A stretch of DNA of 42,013 bases. Source: JARYMI01 sp037444845 (GTDB lineage Bacteria; Acidobacteriota; Aminicenantia; Aminicenantales; UBA8522). Made by a program: the position numbers and the translations under genes. The notes beneath the pieces were generated by a model. It saw only the letters and a list, made by a program, of their open reading frames with translations. It did not search any database and was not told where the DNA came from. Below are positions 24,184-33,398 of the stretch, piece after piece. Position 1 is the first letter of the stretch. Each line of letters opens with the position of its first letter. The stretch covers positions 1-42,013 of the forward strand of contig JBBILQ010000018.1 in the NCBI GenBank assembly GCA_037444845.1, written 5' to 3'.

Positions 24184-25278
24184 ATGACCGCAAAAAAAAT
24201 TATTCTCTCTCTGCTTATGGCAGTCTTCATCGTTTGTCTCGTCGTTCCCGTTTTAAGCGCCGCAGGCCAAAAGCCTCAGCCTAAGAGCAAGAAGCCCCAA
24301 AACGAAGAAAAGATTTTCATCCCCAAGGAAATCAAGGCGGCCCTGCAAGAGGGGCTGCTCACCAAGCAAGGCCGCCAGGACATCCCCGTCACCGTCTTTT
24401 ATAGCCTCTTCCTTCCCGCCCAGGAAAACCTGCACGCCGTTTTCTTCTTGAAGATCAAGAACTCGGGATTGGGCTTCTCGCCGGTCGGCACCGCTTCGGC
24501 GCCAGAAACCGCCAACATCTCGGGGCCAGCCCTTCAGGAAGCCGTCGCTCAGGAACCAGCCCTCTTTCAGGCGAATTTTAACGTCTTCCTGCAGTTCAAC
24601 ATCATGGAGAAAGGGGAACCCAAGAGTTTCAGAGAGGTCTATGTTCCCTCGACCGCTCAGATTAGGGGCGACGCCTTTGACCCAGAAAAAGAGGAGACCT
24701 ACGCCGTCGGCTATCCCCTCCCGGCGGGCCAGTACCTCCTGGCCCTGGCCGTGACCTCACTCGACCTGCAGAAAATCGGGACCGCATACTATGAGTTCAC
24801 GCTTCCCGACATGGCCCTGACCAAAGAGCTGGACACGACTCCCCTCTTCTTTGTCAAGCAGCTCGACCAGATGGAAGCGCCCGAGACCCGAACGATTCTC
24901 CACCAGGGCTATTGCACGTATTCTATCCTCAAGATTGTCCCCAACATAGAAAAGGTATTTGCTGTCGGCGAAAACCTCGATATTCTCTATTTCATCTTTG
25001 GCGCTCAGCCAAATGAGCAACAGAAATTTGACATCGAAGTCAATTACGATGTCAAGAAGGGAGAGGAGGCTGCCATCCGCTGGACTCCTCAGCAATATAA
25101 CTCTCCGATGGTCAGCCAGCCGCTGCCCTTAAAACAGACGGTTCAAATCAAGACAGGGGAGGACGTCAGGACAGAACAGCGGGACCTCGAGCCGGGAAAT
25201 TACACCCTGATCATCAAAATAGATGACAAGGTTACGGGCAAGTCGGTGACCAAGACCGTCGATTTCGAGGTGAAATAA
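24184..25278 (+). CDS. Secreted protein of unknown function, neighbour of the GWxTD cluster
   Basis: A 364-aa protein with a strong signal peptide (IILSLLMAVFIVCLVVPVLSA) followed by a K/P/Q-rich linker. The body alternates beta strands, and its last third (LDILYFIFGAQPN, FDIEVNYDVKKGE, LEPGNYTLIIKIDDKVTGKS) looks like Ig-like or extracytoplasmic beta-sandwich domains. No named family is recognised. The blocks recall the C-terminal parts of GWxTD proteins (YYEIKLSLLDGEGR type). It converges with a GWxTD gene 27 bp beyond its stop. A shared envelope role is only inferred from position and fold-like texture. Confidence 0.75.
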   Translation: MTAKKIILSLLMAVFIVCLVVPVLSAAGQKPQPKSKKPQNEEKIFIPKEIKAALQEGLLTKQGRQDIPVTVFYSLFLPAQENLHAVFFLKIKNSGLGFSPVGTASAPETANISGPALQEAVAQEPALFQANFNVFLQFNIMEKGEPKSFREVYVPSTAQIRGDAFDPEKEETYAVGYPLPAGQYLLALAVTSLDLQKIGTAYYEFTLPDMALTKELDTTPLFFVKQLDQMEAPETRTILHQGYCTYSILKIVPNIEKVFAVGENLDILYFIFGAQPNEQQKFDIEVNYDVKKGEEAAIRWTPQQYNSPMVSQPLPLKQTVQIKTGEDVRTEQRDLEPGNYTLIIKIDDKVTGKSVTKTVDFEVK

Positions 25279-25305
25279 TCGCCGCTCGAGGCTTAAGGCT
25301 GCCTC

Positions 25306-27390
25306 TCAGCGCTTCTCGATTTCTTGAATCAACTTTTTGACGTCTTCCTGGTCCGGGTTCAGCCGGAGGGAAGCGCCGAGCGTTTCCAGGGCTTTCTTCC
25401 TTTCTCCTGTTTTATGATAACAAAAGCCGAGGGAATTAAGCAGCCGGACGTCGCTATTATAAATCTTATTCCCCTCGAGAAAAGAATCAATTGCCCTGGC
25501 GAAATCGCCCCGGCCCATCTGCGCTTTTCCCCTGATCAGAAAGTACTCGAACCTGAACCTGCCTTCCTCCCGGAGCCCTTCGTTGATGTCAATGGCCTTG
25601 TCAAACTGGTTGACCTTGAGGAGGAAACTGGCGTAATCGAGAATCCCTTCCTTGTACCCGGGGGCCTTGGCACAGACGATCTGGTATTCCGCGTCGGCCT
25701 TCTCGTTCATGTTCATTCTATCGTACTGGCGGGCACGCATGTGGTGGTAGATGTGCAGGTTGGCCAGAGAAAACGCCTTGGCGTTGGCCTCCGGATGGGG
25801 CAGGGCCTTTTCTGCAGAAACGATGAAATTGCTGCGGGCTTCGTCAAGCGCCCGGCCTTCTCCGTCGAGAAGCGAGAGCTTGATCTCGTAGTAATCAGGG
25901 GTCAGCTCATTGACGGGGAGGGAGTGGAAGAAACTCAGGACCCGGCTAAAAGAAACGCTGGCCAGCTTGAAATGAAAGGACTTCTCCGTGGGGTTGATTT
26001 CTCTCATTCCCTTGATCTCTGTCCTGACTTCTCCTGTTTTCCATAAATCCTGGGGGCAGTCCACGGCGCCAAAGGATAAGACCAGCTGGTCTCCGGAGGC
26101 AAACGTGTTCTTCGGGTCTACCACCAGCTTGTGTTCCAGAATCTTGAAGGCGATATGAACCTTAGCACCGAAGTTTTCGAGCCTGTAACCCTGGATGGGA
26201 CCGAAGAGCCTCGGCTTTTCCCCCCGGCCCGGGATGGCGATGTCCTTCTCGTGAATGCTGAATTCCTTGCCCACGGAATTCTGGAGGAGGATGATAAGCC
26301 TGTACTGCCCTTCGATGGCCGGGAAAGAGTCCTCGATGGAAATCCCGTTGGCCCGTATTCGGTCAAGATCTTTCTCAGTGAAATAGACCGAATAATCTTT
26401 GTTGTACTGGAAGATGATGTCCTCTCCCTGCCTCATGCTGACGTCCATCCGGAAATTGGAATAGTACTGGTCCTTAGGCTCATAATAGCCGTAGGACAAG
26501 CTCCTTGGAGCCACGGAAAAATGGACAAACGGCAGCCCGGTCAGAGGGTCTTCGATCAGGCTCACGCACGCATCGCTCTCGACGTAATTCGTGAGGTACT
26601 CGGTGCTGACGATGCCCTTGTAATCGAGAAAATGCGTGGCGTAAGAAGGGTTGACGTCCTTGCGCGGAGACTTGAAGATATTGGCCATGATGATCGTGTT
26701 CTGAGGCGAAGGAGCGTAGCCGCCAAGATGATATTCTCCCGGAACGAGGGAAATGGAGATATCGGCCAGGGTCGGCGCTCGCTCCTTGATTCTTTCGTAA
26801 AGGTCCTCGTAGTTCGTCGTGTCGAGGCCCATCTTGCTCATGAGCAGGGCGGCCGGCCCGTCGCTGACAGGGTCATAAAGCCTGTATTCGCCAGCGCCGC
26901 CTTTCTGATAAAAGATCAGGACGAAATGCACGGGCAGTTCCTTTTTGGGGTCTCCGTAATAAGACCACGCCTGGCAGGGGACGATGTCGGGCGCCGTCTC
27001 GAACCTCTCGATGCTCGCGGGCGAGCCCAGGATGATGTAGATCCGGCCCCTGTCGGTCTGCCAGCCCTCCCTCGTCGTGCCGCGGCCGTAAAATTTGTTG
27101 GCATGGTTAAACCGCTTGATGTGCTCGTCCCTGTATTCGTTCTCGGGCGTTCCCGGGGTCGGGTCCCGCTGCTTCCAGAACGTTTCGATAAAGATGTCCC
27201 GGTCCCTGTCCGAGGAAAGCTTGAGGAAGACGTCCTTCTCCACAGGGAGGATGATGTAGCTCACAAGCTTCAGCCAGTCGCGGTATTTTTCAGAAAGGTC
27301 GGCCTCCCTGACCTTCTGCTGGCCGGACAGGAAAGATGAAACGATAAGCAAAAGAACGACGGCCGGGATTGCTCCCTTCGTTTTTCTCAT
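25306..27390 (-). CDS. GWxTD-domain protein with C-terminal TPRs
   Basis: A roughly 694-aa exported protein with a signal peptide starting MRKTKGAIPAVVLLLIVSSF. The GWxTD region is at about 40-150: FWKQRDPTPGTPENEY, then GWQTDRGRIYIILGSP at about 107-122, which carries the domain name motif. A long beta-rich middle follows. TPR-like helices occupy about 550-694 (YQIVCAKAPGYKEGILDYASFLL, LLNSLGFCYHKTGERKKALETLGASL). ATG 27390 has GAGG 8 bp upstream; an in-frame GTG at 27399 lacks one. It is the last gene of a three-gene (-) operon. GWxTD proteins have no established function; scaffold or assembly work in the envelope is a guess. Confidence 0.85.
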   Translation of the reverse strand: MRKTKGAIPAVVLLLIVSSFLSGQQKVREADLSEKYRDWLKLVSYIILPVEKDVFLKLSSDRDRDIFIETFWKQRDPTPGTPENEYRDEHIKRFNHANKFYGRGTTREGWQTDRGRIYIILGSPASIERFETAPDIVPCQAWSYYGDPKKELPVHFVLIFYQKGGAGEYRLYDPVSDGPAALLMSKMGLDTTNYEDLYERIKERAPTLADISISLVPGEYHLGGYAPSPQNTIIMANIFKSPRKDVNPSYATHFLDYKGIVSTEYLTNYVESDACVSLIEDPLTGLPFVHFSVAPRSLSYGYYEPKDQYYSNFRMDVSMRQGEDIIFQYNKDYSVYFTEKDLDRIRANGISIEDSFPAIEGQYRLIILLQNSVGKEFSIHEKDIAIPGRGEKPRLFGPIQGYRLENFGAKVHIAFKILEHKLVVDPKNTFASGDQLVLSFGAVDCPQDLWKTGEVRTEIKGMREINPTEKSFHFKLASVSFSRVLSFFHSLPVNELTPDYYEIKLSLLDGEGRALDEARSNFIVSAEKALPHPEANAKAFSLANLHIYHHMRARQYDRMNMNEKADAEYQIVCAKAPGYKEGILDYASFLLKVNQFDKAIDINEGLREEGRFRFEYFLIRGKAQMGRGDFARAIDSFLEGNKIYNSDVRLLNSLGFCYHKTGERKKALETLGASLRLNPDQEDVKKLIQEIEKR

Positions 27391-27434
27391 CGCCTTCACC
27401 TCAACTGGTCTCCGCTCTGTCCATTACCGGACGG

Positions 27435-28343
27435 CTAAGCTTTGACTTTAAAAATTTTCCGGGTTTTGCCGACCTCGCCAGCCTGGCCGATGATGATGAC
27501 GTCCAGGTAGTACGTGCCCGGAGCAAGCCGATAGGGAATAGAGATGACGACCTCTTTCATCTGGAGGAGCCTGTCCTCCGTCTCGGCAATTGTCTTTCTC
27601 TCCTTGAACTCTCCCACCTTTGCCCTGTCCCTAACGTAAACGAAGAACTCCAGTTCCAGGTCAGCCCGCAGAAGCCCGGCTTCCTCCTTGAAATTGAACG
27701 CGTCCACGGGCAGGCTGACCCGGATTTCGGCAGCCTCTCTATCGTAGTCAAGATCGAAGTTGACGAACTTCCGCTTTTCGCCCTTCTGGACCGGCACGTG
27801 CCCCAGCTTCAGGTTGTCCAGGGCGCTGAAAAAGTCACCATCGTAGCGACGGATCTTATAGGAACCGTTTCCCTTCTCATCGACAAACTCGATTCCCAGC
27901 TCGTAGCTGTAATAGATCCACCAGATGATAAACCCACTGATGTCCGGGTCGCCGTGGTTGAAAAACTCCTCGAATTTGTCCGGCGGTCCCATGAAAATGT
28001 AAACCCGGCCCCGGTCGGTCTTCCAGCCCGGGATTCCTTCCTTGAACCGTTTGTTGGCGTACTCGACCCTGTCGAAGAACTCAGTCTTAAACTCGTTCTC
28101 CTCAGTGTAAGAGTCGGGGTCACGCTTTCTCCAGAACTCCTCGATGAACTCGTGGCGGGAGGCGGCATCGGGAAGATGGTTGAAGATGTCCTTTTCCTCG
28201 CCGGTCATGACCAGGCGGGCTGTCTCGTAGAAGGCCTCGCTCTCCGGGTCGAGCTCGATCTTCGGGCTCAAGCTACACGCGCTCATAAAGACAACAAAGA
28301 CAATGAAGAAAAAATTAAACAAGAAAACCTGAGGGCGGCCCAT
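27435..28343 (-). CDS. GWxTD-domain lipoprotein
   Basis: A 302-aa protein with a lipoprotein signal ending MSAC (about residue 23), so it is probably anchored to a membrane by lipid. The GWxTD domain is complete: FWRKRDPDSYTEENEF, then PGWKTDRGRVYIFMGPPDKFEEF at about 103-125. The C-terminal beta-sandwich (LAPGTYYLDVIIIGQAGEVGKTRKI-like strands) lacks the TPRs of its neighbour, so this is a minimal GWxTD protein. It lies between the TPR/CpD gene (15 bp gap) and the longer GWxTD gene (44 bp gap), on the same strand. The two GWxTD proteins may pair, one anchored and one soluble (inference). Confidence 0.85.
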   Translation of the reverse strand: MGRPQVFLFNFFFIVFVVFMSACSLSPKIELDPESEAFYETARLVMTGEEKDIFNHLPDAASRHEFIEEFWRKRDPDSYTEENEFKTEFFDRVEYANKRFKEGIPGWKTDRGRVYIFMGPPDKFEEFFNHGDPDISGFIIWWIYYSYELGIEFVDEKGNGSYKIRRYDGDFFSALDNLKLGHVPVQKGEKRKFVNFDLDYDREAAEIRVSLPVDAFNFKEEAGLLRADLELEFFVYVRDRAKVGEFKERKTIAETEDRLLQMKEVVISIPYRLAPGTYYLDVIIIGQAGEVGKTRKIFKVKA

Positions 28344-28358
28344 TAGCCGGATATTCCT

Positions 28359-29276
28359 TTATTTTTTCTTTAAAATATCGAGGAATCCTCTGACCTGGCC
28401 AGCCCGTTCTGAACCCGGGTCGAGCTTGAGGTAGTTTTCGAAAGTCGAAATGGATTCGGAGTAATGTCCTAAAGTCAGGTGTGTCAGGCCGAGCTGGTAC
28501 AGGGCGTCTAAAAAATCCTTCTTTATCTCTGTCGCTCTCCTGTAGTATTTCAAGGCTTCGTCGAACTTCGAGCTGTTGTAATAATTCGTTCCGACGTTGT
28601 AGAGGACGACGGGGTCGTCTATTTTTTCGAACTCGATCTTCGCGTACCATTCCAGGGCCTTCTCTCCCAGGCCGCGGTTGGCGTAACAGTTGCCGATGAG
28701 AAGAATGGCGTCCGCGTTGCCGGGCTCCTTGTCCAAGATTTTCAGGTAGTATCCCTCAGCCAGATCGTATCTCTCCCGGGCGAAATAACAGTTGCCGATA
28801 TTCTTGTTGAGGATGTAAGCGTCAGGATATTTTCCCAGCAGGGCCTCAAAAACGGCCGCGGCTTCCTCGTACTTCTTCTCCTCGAAAAGCGCGTTTCCAC
28901 TGTTGAGGCTCTCTTTGAGCTCATCCGAGGCGAACAACCCCTCGGCTTTCTCCATCGAAACGTTGATCTCCGGGTTTCTGTTCCATTCATCAACCTGAAC
29001 AGAGATTTTTTTTGGCGCATACCCGACCTTCTCGAAATCGACGTTCCAGCCTCCGCCGATGATCCCGAAGGCGACCCATTTGCCGTTTTTGTCCGTGGAT
29101 ACGGCGAAGCCCCGCTGAACTTTGAGCGAGAATAATTTGACAGTGACGCCTTCGATCGGATTCCCATCTTTATCTCGAGCATAGCCGACGACTCTGCCCT
29201 TTCCTTTATAATCTTGCGCCAGGGCAGCGAGCGAAAAAGCGATCATCAAAATTATTGCCGAACTTGCTTTTTTCAT
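28359..29276 (-). CDS. Secreted protein with carboxypeptidase-regulatory-like domain and TPRs (module A)
   Basis: A roughly 305-aa protein with a signal peptide (MKKASSAIILMIAFSLAALAQ). A carboxypeptidase-regulatory-like domain follows at about 27-110 (GRVVGYARDKDGNPIEGVTVKLFS, then TDKNGKWVAFGIIGGGW). A TPR solenoid fills about 125-300 (ALFEEKKYEEAAAVFEALLGKYPDA, YYNSSKFDEALKYYRRATEI). ATG 29276 is fixed by GGAGG 6 bp upstream. It is the first gene of the (-) operon with the two GWxTD genes, and divergent from the receptor at 29600. The domain order matches the module-B protein at 32466-33398, although its place in the operon differs. Confidence 0.85.
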   Translation of the reverse strand: MKKASSAIILMIAFSLAALAQDYKGKGRVVGYARDKDGNPIEGVTVKLFSLKVQRGFAVSTDKNGKWVAFGIIGGGWNVDFEKVGYAPKKISVQVDEWNRNPEINVSMEKAEGLFASDELKESLNSGNALFEEKKYEEAAAVFEALLGKYPDAYILNKNIGNCYFARERYDLAEGYYLKILDKEPGNADAILLIGNCYANRGLGEKALEWYAKIEFEKIDDPVVLYNVGTNYYNSSKFDEALKYYRRATEIKKDFLDALYQLGLTHLTLGHYSESISTFENYLKLDPGSERAGQVRGFLDILKKK

Positions 29277-29374
29277 GCTCTGCCTCCGCCAGGACTGACG
29301 TGCGATTCCTTTCATCTTTAAGATACCGTCTGTAAGTATTTTAGCATGTTCAGGCAAGGAAAAAAAGCCGCCCG

Positions 29375-29433
29375 CGGCGGATTGATGAACAGAAAAAAGC
29401 CCCTTCCGGCCGAAGAGGGAAAATCATCCGCCG
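29375..29433. repeat. Inverted repeat in the divergent intergenic region of module A
   Basis: CGGCGGATTGAT (29375-29386) pairs with ATCATCCGCCG (29423-29433) apart from one unpaired base, around a 36-bp interior. It lies between the divergent module-A starts (gap 29277-29599), just upstream of the receptor promoter, and could be an operator or the remains of a palindromic repeat. Confidence 0.35.
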
Positions 29434-29450
29434 GAGCCGGGGAGGAAGCT

Positions 29451-29479
29451 TTGCAATCACTACCGCTTATCCATATAAT
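29451..29479 (+). promoter_or_regulatory. Putative promoter of the module-A receptor
   Basis: TTGCAA (29451-29456), 17-bp spacer, TATAAT (29474-29479). The expected start is near 29486, upstream of the short open frame at 29529-29603. Confidence 0.55.
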
Positions 29480-29528
29480 TGTGCACGGATAATCGATAGC
29501 TCTTTTATGAGCTCAAAAGGAATCTGCT

Positions 29529-29603
29529 TTGCTTAAAGAATATTTGAGCCGGCGCCGGGCCGAGCACAAAGAAAGACTCGATAGCGATAAGGAGGAAAAA
29601 TGA
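29529..29603 (+). CDS. Possible 24-codon leader peptide before the module-A receptor
   Basis: The open frame starts at TTG 29529, preceded by AAGG (29517-29520) at 8 bp, and ends in TGA overlapping the receptor ATG (ATGA). The product would begin MLKEYLSRRR and end SDKEEK. A similar 23-codon frame (MLKKQW...KEEK) sits in the same place before the module-B receptor. The shared C-terminus is partly forced by the Shine-Dalgarno sequence AAGGAGGAAAA that both contain. It may be a coupling leader or chance. Confidence 0.3.
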   Translation: MLKEYLSRRRAEHKERLDSDKEEK

Positions 29604-32389
29604 GAAATAGACTTGTCCTGACGGTTCCCGCTCTCCTCCTCGTCATCCTGGGCGTCGCGTTCGCTCAATCAAGAGAGACCGGCGCAATCGTGGGCAACGC
29701 AACCGATGCAGAGGGAGCGGCTCTCCCGGGCGTCACGGTGACTCTCTCCAGCCCCAACCTGATGGGCACAAGGAGGTTCATCACGGAAACCGACGGCTCC
29801 TACCGCTTCCCGGCTCTTCCTCCCGGCGTTTACGCTGTAAAGGCAGAGCTTCAGGGTTTTGCCACGGTCATCCGGGAGAACATCCGGTTGACAACGACCG
29901 TCAGGCTGACCGTCGATATCGTCATGAAGCAGGCCTCCGTCGCAGAAGAAGTGACGGTTATCGCCAAGTCGCCGACCGTTGACATCAAGTCCACGGAAAC
30001 AGCCTCGGTTACTTTAACCGACGAGATGTTGAGGAACATCCCTTACAGCCAGTTCACTGCCGATATCGTCAATCTGGCGCCGGGCGTCAACAACGACGTC
30101 GCCTTCGGCGCTTCCAGCAACACCGGCATTGCCTACACGATGGACGGCGTCAACGTGGCCGACCCGGAGGCGGGATCAGCCTGGGTCTTCCTCGACCACA
30201 ACATCATCGAGGAAGCCAAAGTCATGGGCGTCGGCCTGCCCGCCGAGTACGGAAACTTCACCGGCGTCATCTTCAACCTGATCACAAAATCGGGCGGCAA
30301 TGAGTTTTCCGGCCACTTCGAGGCAAATTTCCAGGGCAAAAAGGACGACTGGCCGAAGGGATTATGGCAGGCGGAGAACAACCATGCCTACATTGACGAT
30401 TTTCCCGAGCTGATTTCACCTCTTTCGAGGCTTGCCGATGTCAACGCCCACCTCGGCGGTCCGATCCAGAAGGACAAGCTCTGGTTCTACGTCGGACTCC
30501 AGTACTACAACAGCCGGGACTTCGCCACAGGCTTTGAAGAAGCCATCGACTACAAGCAACCGAGGGGGTTTGTCAAGCTCTCCTCGCGGCTCGCGCCCAA
30601 CACGAACATGAACGTCTCGCTCCAGGCCGATACGTACAACGGAATAAACCGGGCGCCCTTCGCCTACACTCACTCTCAGCTCAGCCCGAACGCTACCCTG
30701 ACCCAGAAATCGCCCGAGGTTGTCGCGAACTTCAGCCTGACGCACATCCTCAGCCCTAAAAGCTTTTTCGACCTCAAAGGCGCTTTCTTCTGGGGCTATT
30801 ACCACCTTGATCCTGAAGAAGGCATGGACATTTCCGGCCACTTCAGCCTCGACGAAAACAAGCTCACCTACAACTCCTATCATTTCGGCTACTACGACCG
30901 CTCGAGATTCCAGGTCAACGCCAGCACCACTCATTACACCGAGGACTTCATTCAGGGCGCTCATGATTTCAAGTTCGGCGTCGAAGTCGAGCGGTCCTTT
31001 GTCCGCAACAGGTATGGTTATACAGGCAACGGCATTAATGACCCCCTTTTCGGGAACACGCGGCTCGCCCACACGGCCTTTTTTGACTATTATGGAGAAC
31101 CCTACCTGGCCTATCAGTATGAAGGCTACGACATGAATACGTATTACATCCGCGTCGAGGCTTTCGCCCAGGATTCCTGGCAGGTCACGCCGCGGCTCAA
31201 CATCAACGCCGGCCTTCGCTTCAGCCAGAACTGGGGGACGGTCAAAGGAGTTGACGGCGCCGTCTACAACACCAGCCGGGTCGCTCCGCGCATCGGGTTT
31301 GCGTTTGACCTCTTAGGCGACAAAACAACTGTCCTGAAAGCCCATTACGGCCAATTCACGGAAGCCATGCTCTCGAGCTACCACGACCGCCTCAACCCGT
31401 CCTCCGCCTTCAGCGATTACGTCGGTTACTACTGGGATACCAACGCTGAAGAATGGGTCGAGTTTTTCCGCATCGTCCCAGAAGACAAGTACAAGATGGC
31501 GGACGACATCAAGCATCCTTATATGAATCAGGTTGTCGCCGGAGTTGAACGGGAGTTGTTCAAAGACGCCTCCCTTGGGATTTCCTTCATCTACCGCCAG
31601 TGGAAAAACATCATCGGCCGCTACGACCTCAAAGCTGACTACAAGCCTGTCGACATCTTTGTCCCCGACCTTAACCGGTCATTCACAATCTTCGAGCGAA
31701 CTCTGGGCACTGTCGATACATATGAATACATCTTAGACAACATTGAAAAAGGCCAGCCCTGGATTAACCTCGACCCCTACCGGAACTACTGGGCCATCCA
31801 GGTTCAGTTTAACAAGCGTTTCTCAAACAGATGGCAGCTTCTCGCTTCCTACATTTATTCCCGGGCTAAGGGGACGATCGATAACGGCTTCGCCGACGAC
31901 ATCGGCTACAGCGACCGCGACGGCCTGAGCACGGCCGACCCCAACTTCTGGATGAACGCTGAGGGCAACCTGACATTTGACCCGACCCACCAGGTCAAAA
32001 TCCAGGGAACGTGCGTCCTGCCTTTCGACATCAGCTTCACCGCCTATTTCCGGGCTGTTAGCGGCAACCGCTGGACGACGCGCTACTGGACAACCCGTCT
32101 GAACCAGGGACGGGTCACTTTCTACGCTGAGCCGCGGGGAACCAACCAGTACCCGATGCAGAAAATTCTCGACATCCGCCTGGAGAAAGCCTTCAGCCTG
32201 GCCGATAAATACCGGCTTGGCCTGATCCTCGACATTTTCAACGTTTTCAACGCTGACACGGTCAGGAGCTGGGGCAGCCGCATCGGCTACGACTGGATCC
32301 CCGGCAGCTATCCTTCCACCGAAGGGCACGAACTCTACAGCATCGTTGAGCCCAGGCAGGCCCGCGTCGGCATCCGGTTGATGTTCTGA
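29600..32389 (+). CDS. Oar-like TonB-dependent receptor with N-terminal carboxypeptidase-regulatory-like domain (module A)
   Basis: A 929-aa outer-membrane protein with a signal peptide (VLTVPALLLVILGVAFAQ). A CarboxypepD_reg-like domain follows at about 25-105 (GAIVGNATDAEGAALPGVTVTL, DGSYRFPALPPGVYAVKAEL), then a plug at about 115-250 (VTVIAKSPTVDIKSTETASVTL, YTMDGVNVADP, GLPAEYGNFTGVIFNLITKS-type). A large beta-barrel ends in a terminal Phe (VGIRLMF), the usual BAM signal. No obvious TonB box is visible, as in Oar proteins. AAGGAGG is 5 bp before ATG. It is a close paralogue of the receptor at 35801-38542 over its whole length. Such receptors import, or help export, large ligands; the ligand is unknown. 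Confidence 0.92.
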   Translation: MRNRLVLTVPALLLVILGVAFAQSRETGAIVGNATDAEGAALPGVTVTLSSPNLMGTRRFITETDGSYRFPALPPGVYAVKAELQGFATVIRENIRLTTTVRLTVDIVMKQASVAEEVTVIAKSPTVDIKSTETASVTLTDEMLRNIPYSQFTADIVNLAPGVNNDVAFGASSNTGIAYTMDGVNVADPEAGSAWVFLDHNIIEEAKVMGVGLPAEYGNFTGVIFNLITKSGGNEFSGHFEANFQGKKDDWPKGLWQAENNHAYIDDFPELISPLSRLADVNAHLGGPIQKDKLWFYVGLQYYNSRDFATGFEEAIDYKQPRGFVKLSSRLAPNTNMNVSLQADTYNGINRAPFAYTHSQLSPNATLTQKSPEVVANFSLTHILSPKSFFDLKGAFFWGYYHLDPEEGMDISGHFSLDENKLTYNSYHFGYYDRSRFQVNASTTHYTEDFIQGAHDFKFGVEVERSFVRNRYGYTGNGINDPLFGNTRLAHTAFFDYYGEPYLAYQYEGYDMNTYYIRVEAFAQDSWQVTPRLNINAGLRFSQNWGTVKGVDGAVYNTSRVAPRIGFAFDLLGDKTTVLKAHYGQFTEAMLSSYHDRLNPSSAFSDYVGYYWDTNAEEWVEFFRIVPEDKYKMADDIKHPYMNQVVAGVERELFKDASLGISFIYRQWKNIIGRYDLKADYKPVDIFVPDLNRSFTIFERTLGTVDTYEYILDNIEKGQPWINLDPYRNYWAIQVQFNKRFSNRWQLLASYIYSRAKGTIDNGFADDIGYSDRDGLSTADPNFWMNAEGNLTFDPTHQVKIQGTCVLPFDISFTAYFRAVSGNRWTTRYWTTRLNQGRVTFYAEPRGTNQYPMQKILDIRLEKAFSLADKYRLGLILDIFNVFNADTVRSWGSRIGYDWIPGSYPSTEGHELYSIVEPRQARVGIRLMF

Positions 32390-32465
32390 AACATCCTCTG
32401 ACAATCCAGAACTCTGCTCTCGACTCCATGGCTGTGTGCACGACACCCGCAGCCGTTTGATAACG

Positions 32466-33398
32466 TCAGAGAGCAAACCCGGATTTCTTGAGGAATTCAA
32501 CCAGTTGCCGGGCCACCGCCGCCTTTTCATGGTTGGGCGCCAGCTCCAGGAACTTCTCTAAGTTCTCCAGCGCCTCTTTGACTTTGTTCTGGCCGATAAA
32601 AAGTGTGCCAACCTGGAAGTAGGCATCGGCGTAATCCGGTTTGAGATGAACGCATCTCAAGAAGGCGTCAAGCGCTGCTTCGCTCTCGCCTGCGTTGACG
32701 AGGCTTACGCCGAGGTTGTAGAAAGCATCCGGGTCATCGGGGCTAAGCTCGACTGCCTTCTGGAAATATTTCTTGGCTTCCTCGAAATTTCCCGCCCGGG
32801 CCAGGCCTTCGGCGATCTCTTTGGTTGCGCTGAAACTCGCAGGGTTGAGCTCAAGAGCCCTGGCAAAGGCCACTCTGGCCTCCTCCGCTTTCTCCATTTT
32901 TTTCAGCGCCAAACCCAGGTTCATCTGATAGGCCCACTGCGCCGGGTTCATGTGGATCGCCTCTTCGTAGGCGGCGGCTGCCTCGTTGAATTTGTTCTCG
33001 GCGTAGAGTTTGTTTCCTTTGAGAAAAAGTTTATCCGCCTCCGTCAGATTCCGGGCAGCAGCCGCTTCCACCGGCTCGAGCATGACATCGAGCTCCGAAG
33101 CTTCAGCAATGCTGACTTTAGTCTCGACAGAGCGCGGCGCAAACCCCGCCTTCTTGAAACTCACCAGATAGTAGCCGGGGAAAAGGCCGACCTGGACGAA
33201 CCTGCCGTCTTTGTCCGTGGTCAGCTCGAACTTCGCCGTGGGCACTTTCACGGAGACGATCGTCACTTCGACCTTCTCCAGAGGTTTCCCTTCCAGGTCA
33301 ACGACTCTCCCTTCGACCCGGCCCTGGTACTGAGACCAGGATTCAAGGCAAAAAGCGACCCCGATGAGCAGAATCATCAAAAGACTTTTTTTCATCAT
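32466..33398 (-). CDS. Secreted protein with carboxypeptidase-regulatory-like domain and TPRs (module B)
   Basis: A 310-aa protein with a signal peptide (MMKKSLLMILLIGVAFCLESWSQ). The carboxypeptidase-regulatory-like domain is at about 25-115 (GRVEGRVVDLEGKPLEKVEVTI, TTDKDGRFVQVGLFPGYYLVSFKKAGF). About five TPRs fill 125-305 (KFNEAAAAYEEAIHMNPAQWAYQMNLGLALKK-type units, APNHEKAAVARQLVEFLKK at the end). It matches the domain plan of the module-A protein at 28359-29276. Its start overlaps the GWxTD stop by 4 bp, so the two are coupled. It ends 76 bp from the end of the convergent module-A receptor; I see no good terminator between them. Confidence 0.85.
   Translation of the reverse strand: MMKKSLLMILLIGVAFCLESWSQYQGRVEGRVVDLEGKPLEKVEVTIVSVKVPTAKFELTTDKDGRFVQVGLFPGYYLVSFKKAGFAPRSVETKVSIAEASELDVMLEPVEAAAARNLTEADKLFLKGNKLYAENKFNEAAAAYEEAIHMNPAQWAYQMNLGLALKKMEKAEEARVAFARALELNPASFSATKEIAEGLARAGNFEEAKKYFQKAVELSPDDPDAFYNLGVSLVNAGESEAALDAFLRCVHLKPDYADAYFQVGTLFIGQNKVKEALENLEKFLELAPNHEKAAVARQLVEFLKKSGFAL

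Noticed and set aside
29440..29455. GG-N10-GC ending in TTGC before the module-A receptor as sigma-54
   Set aside because: Spacing fits, but the -24 part lacks the T and CA bases (GGGAG instead of TGGCA); the overlapping TTGCAA/TATAAT explains the start better.
32396..32471. CTCTGAC/GTCAGAG inverted repeat between module-A receptor and module-B TPR gene as terminator
   Set aside because: The loop would be about 62 bp, there is no T-run, and the right arm runs into the end of the (-) coding sequence.
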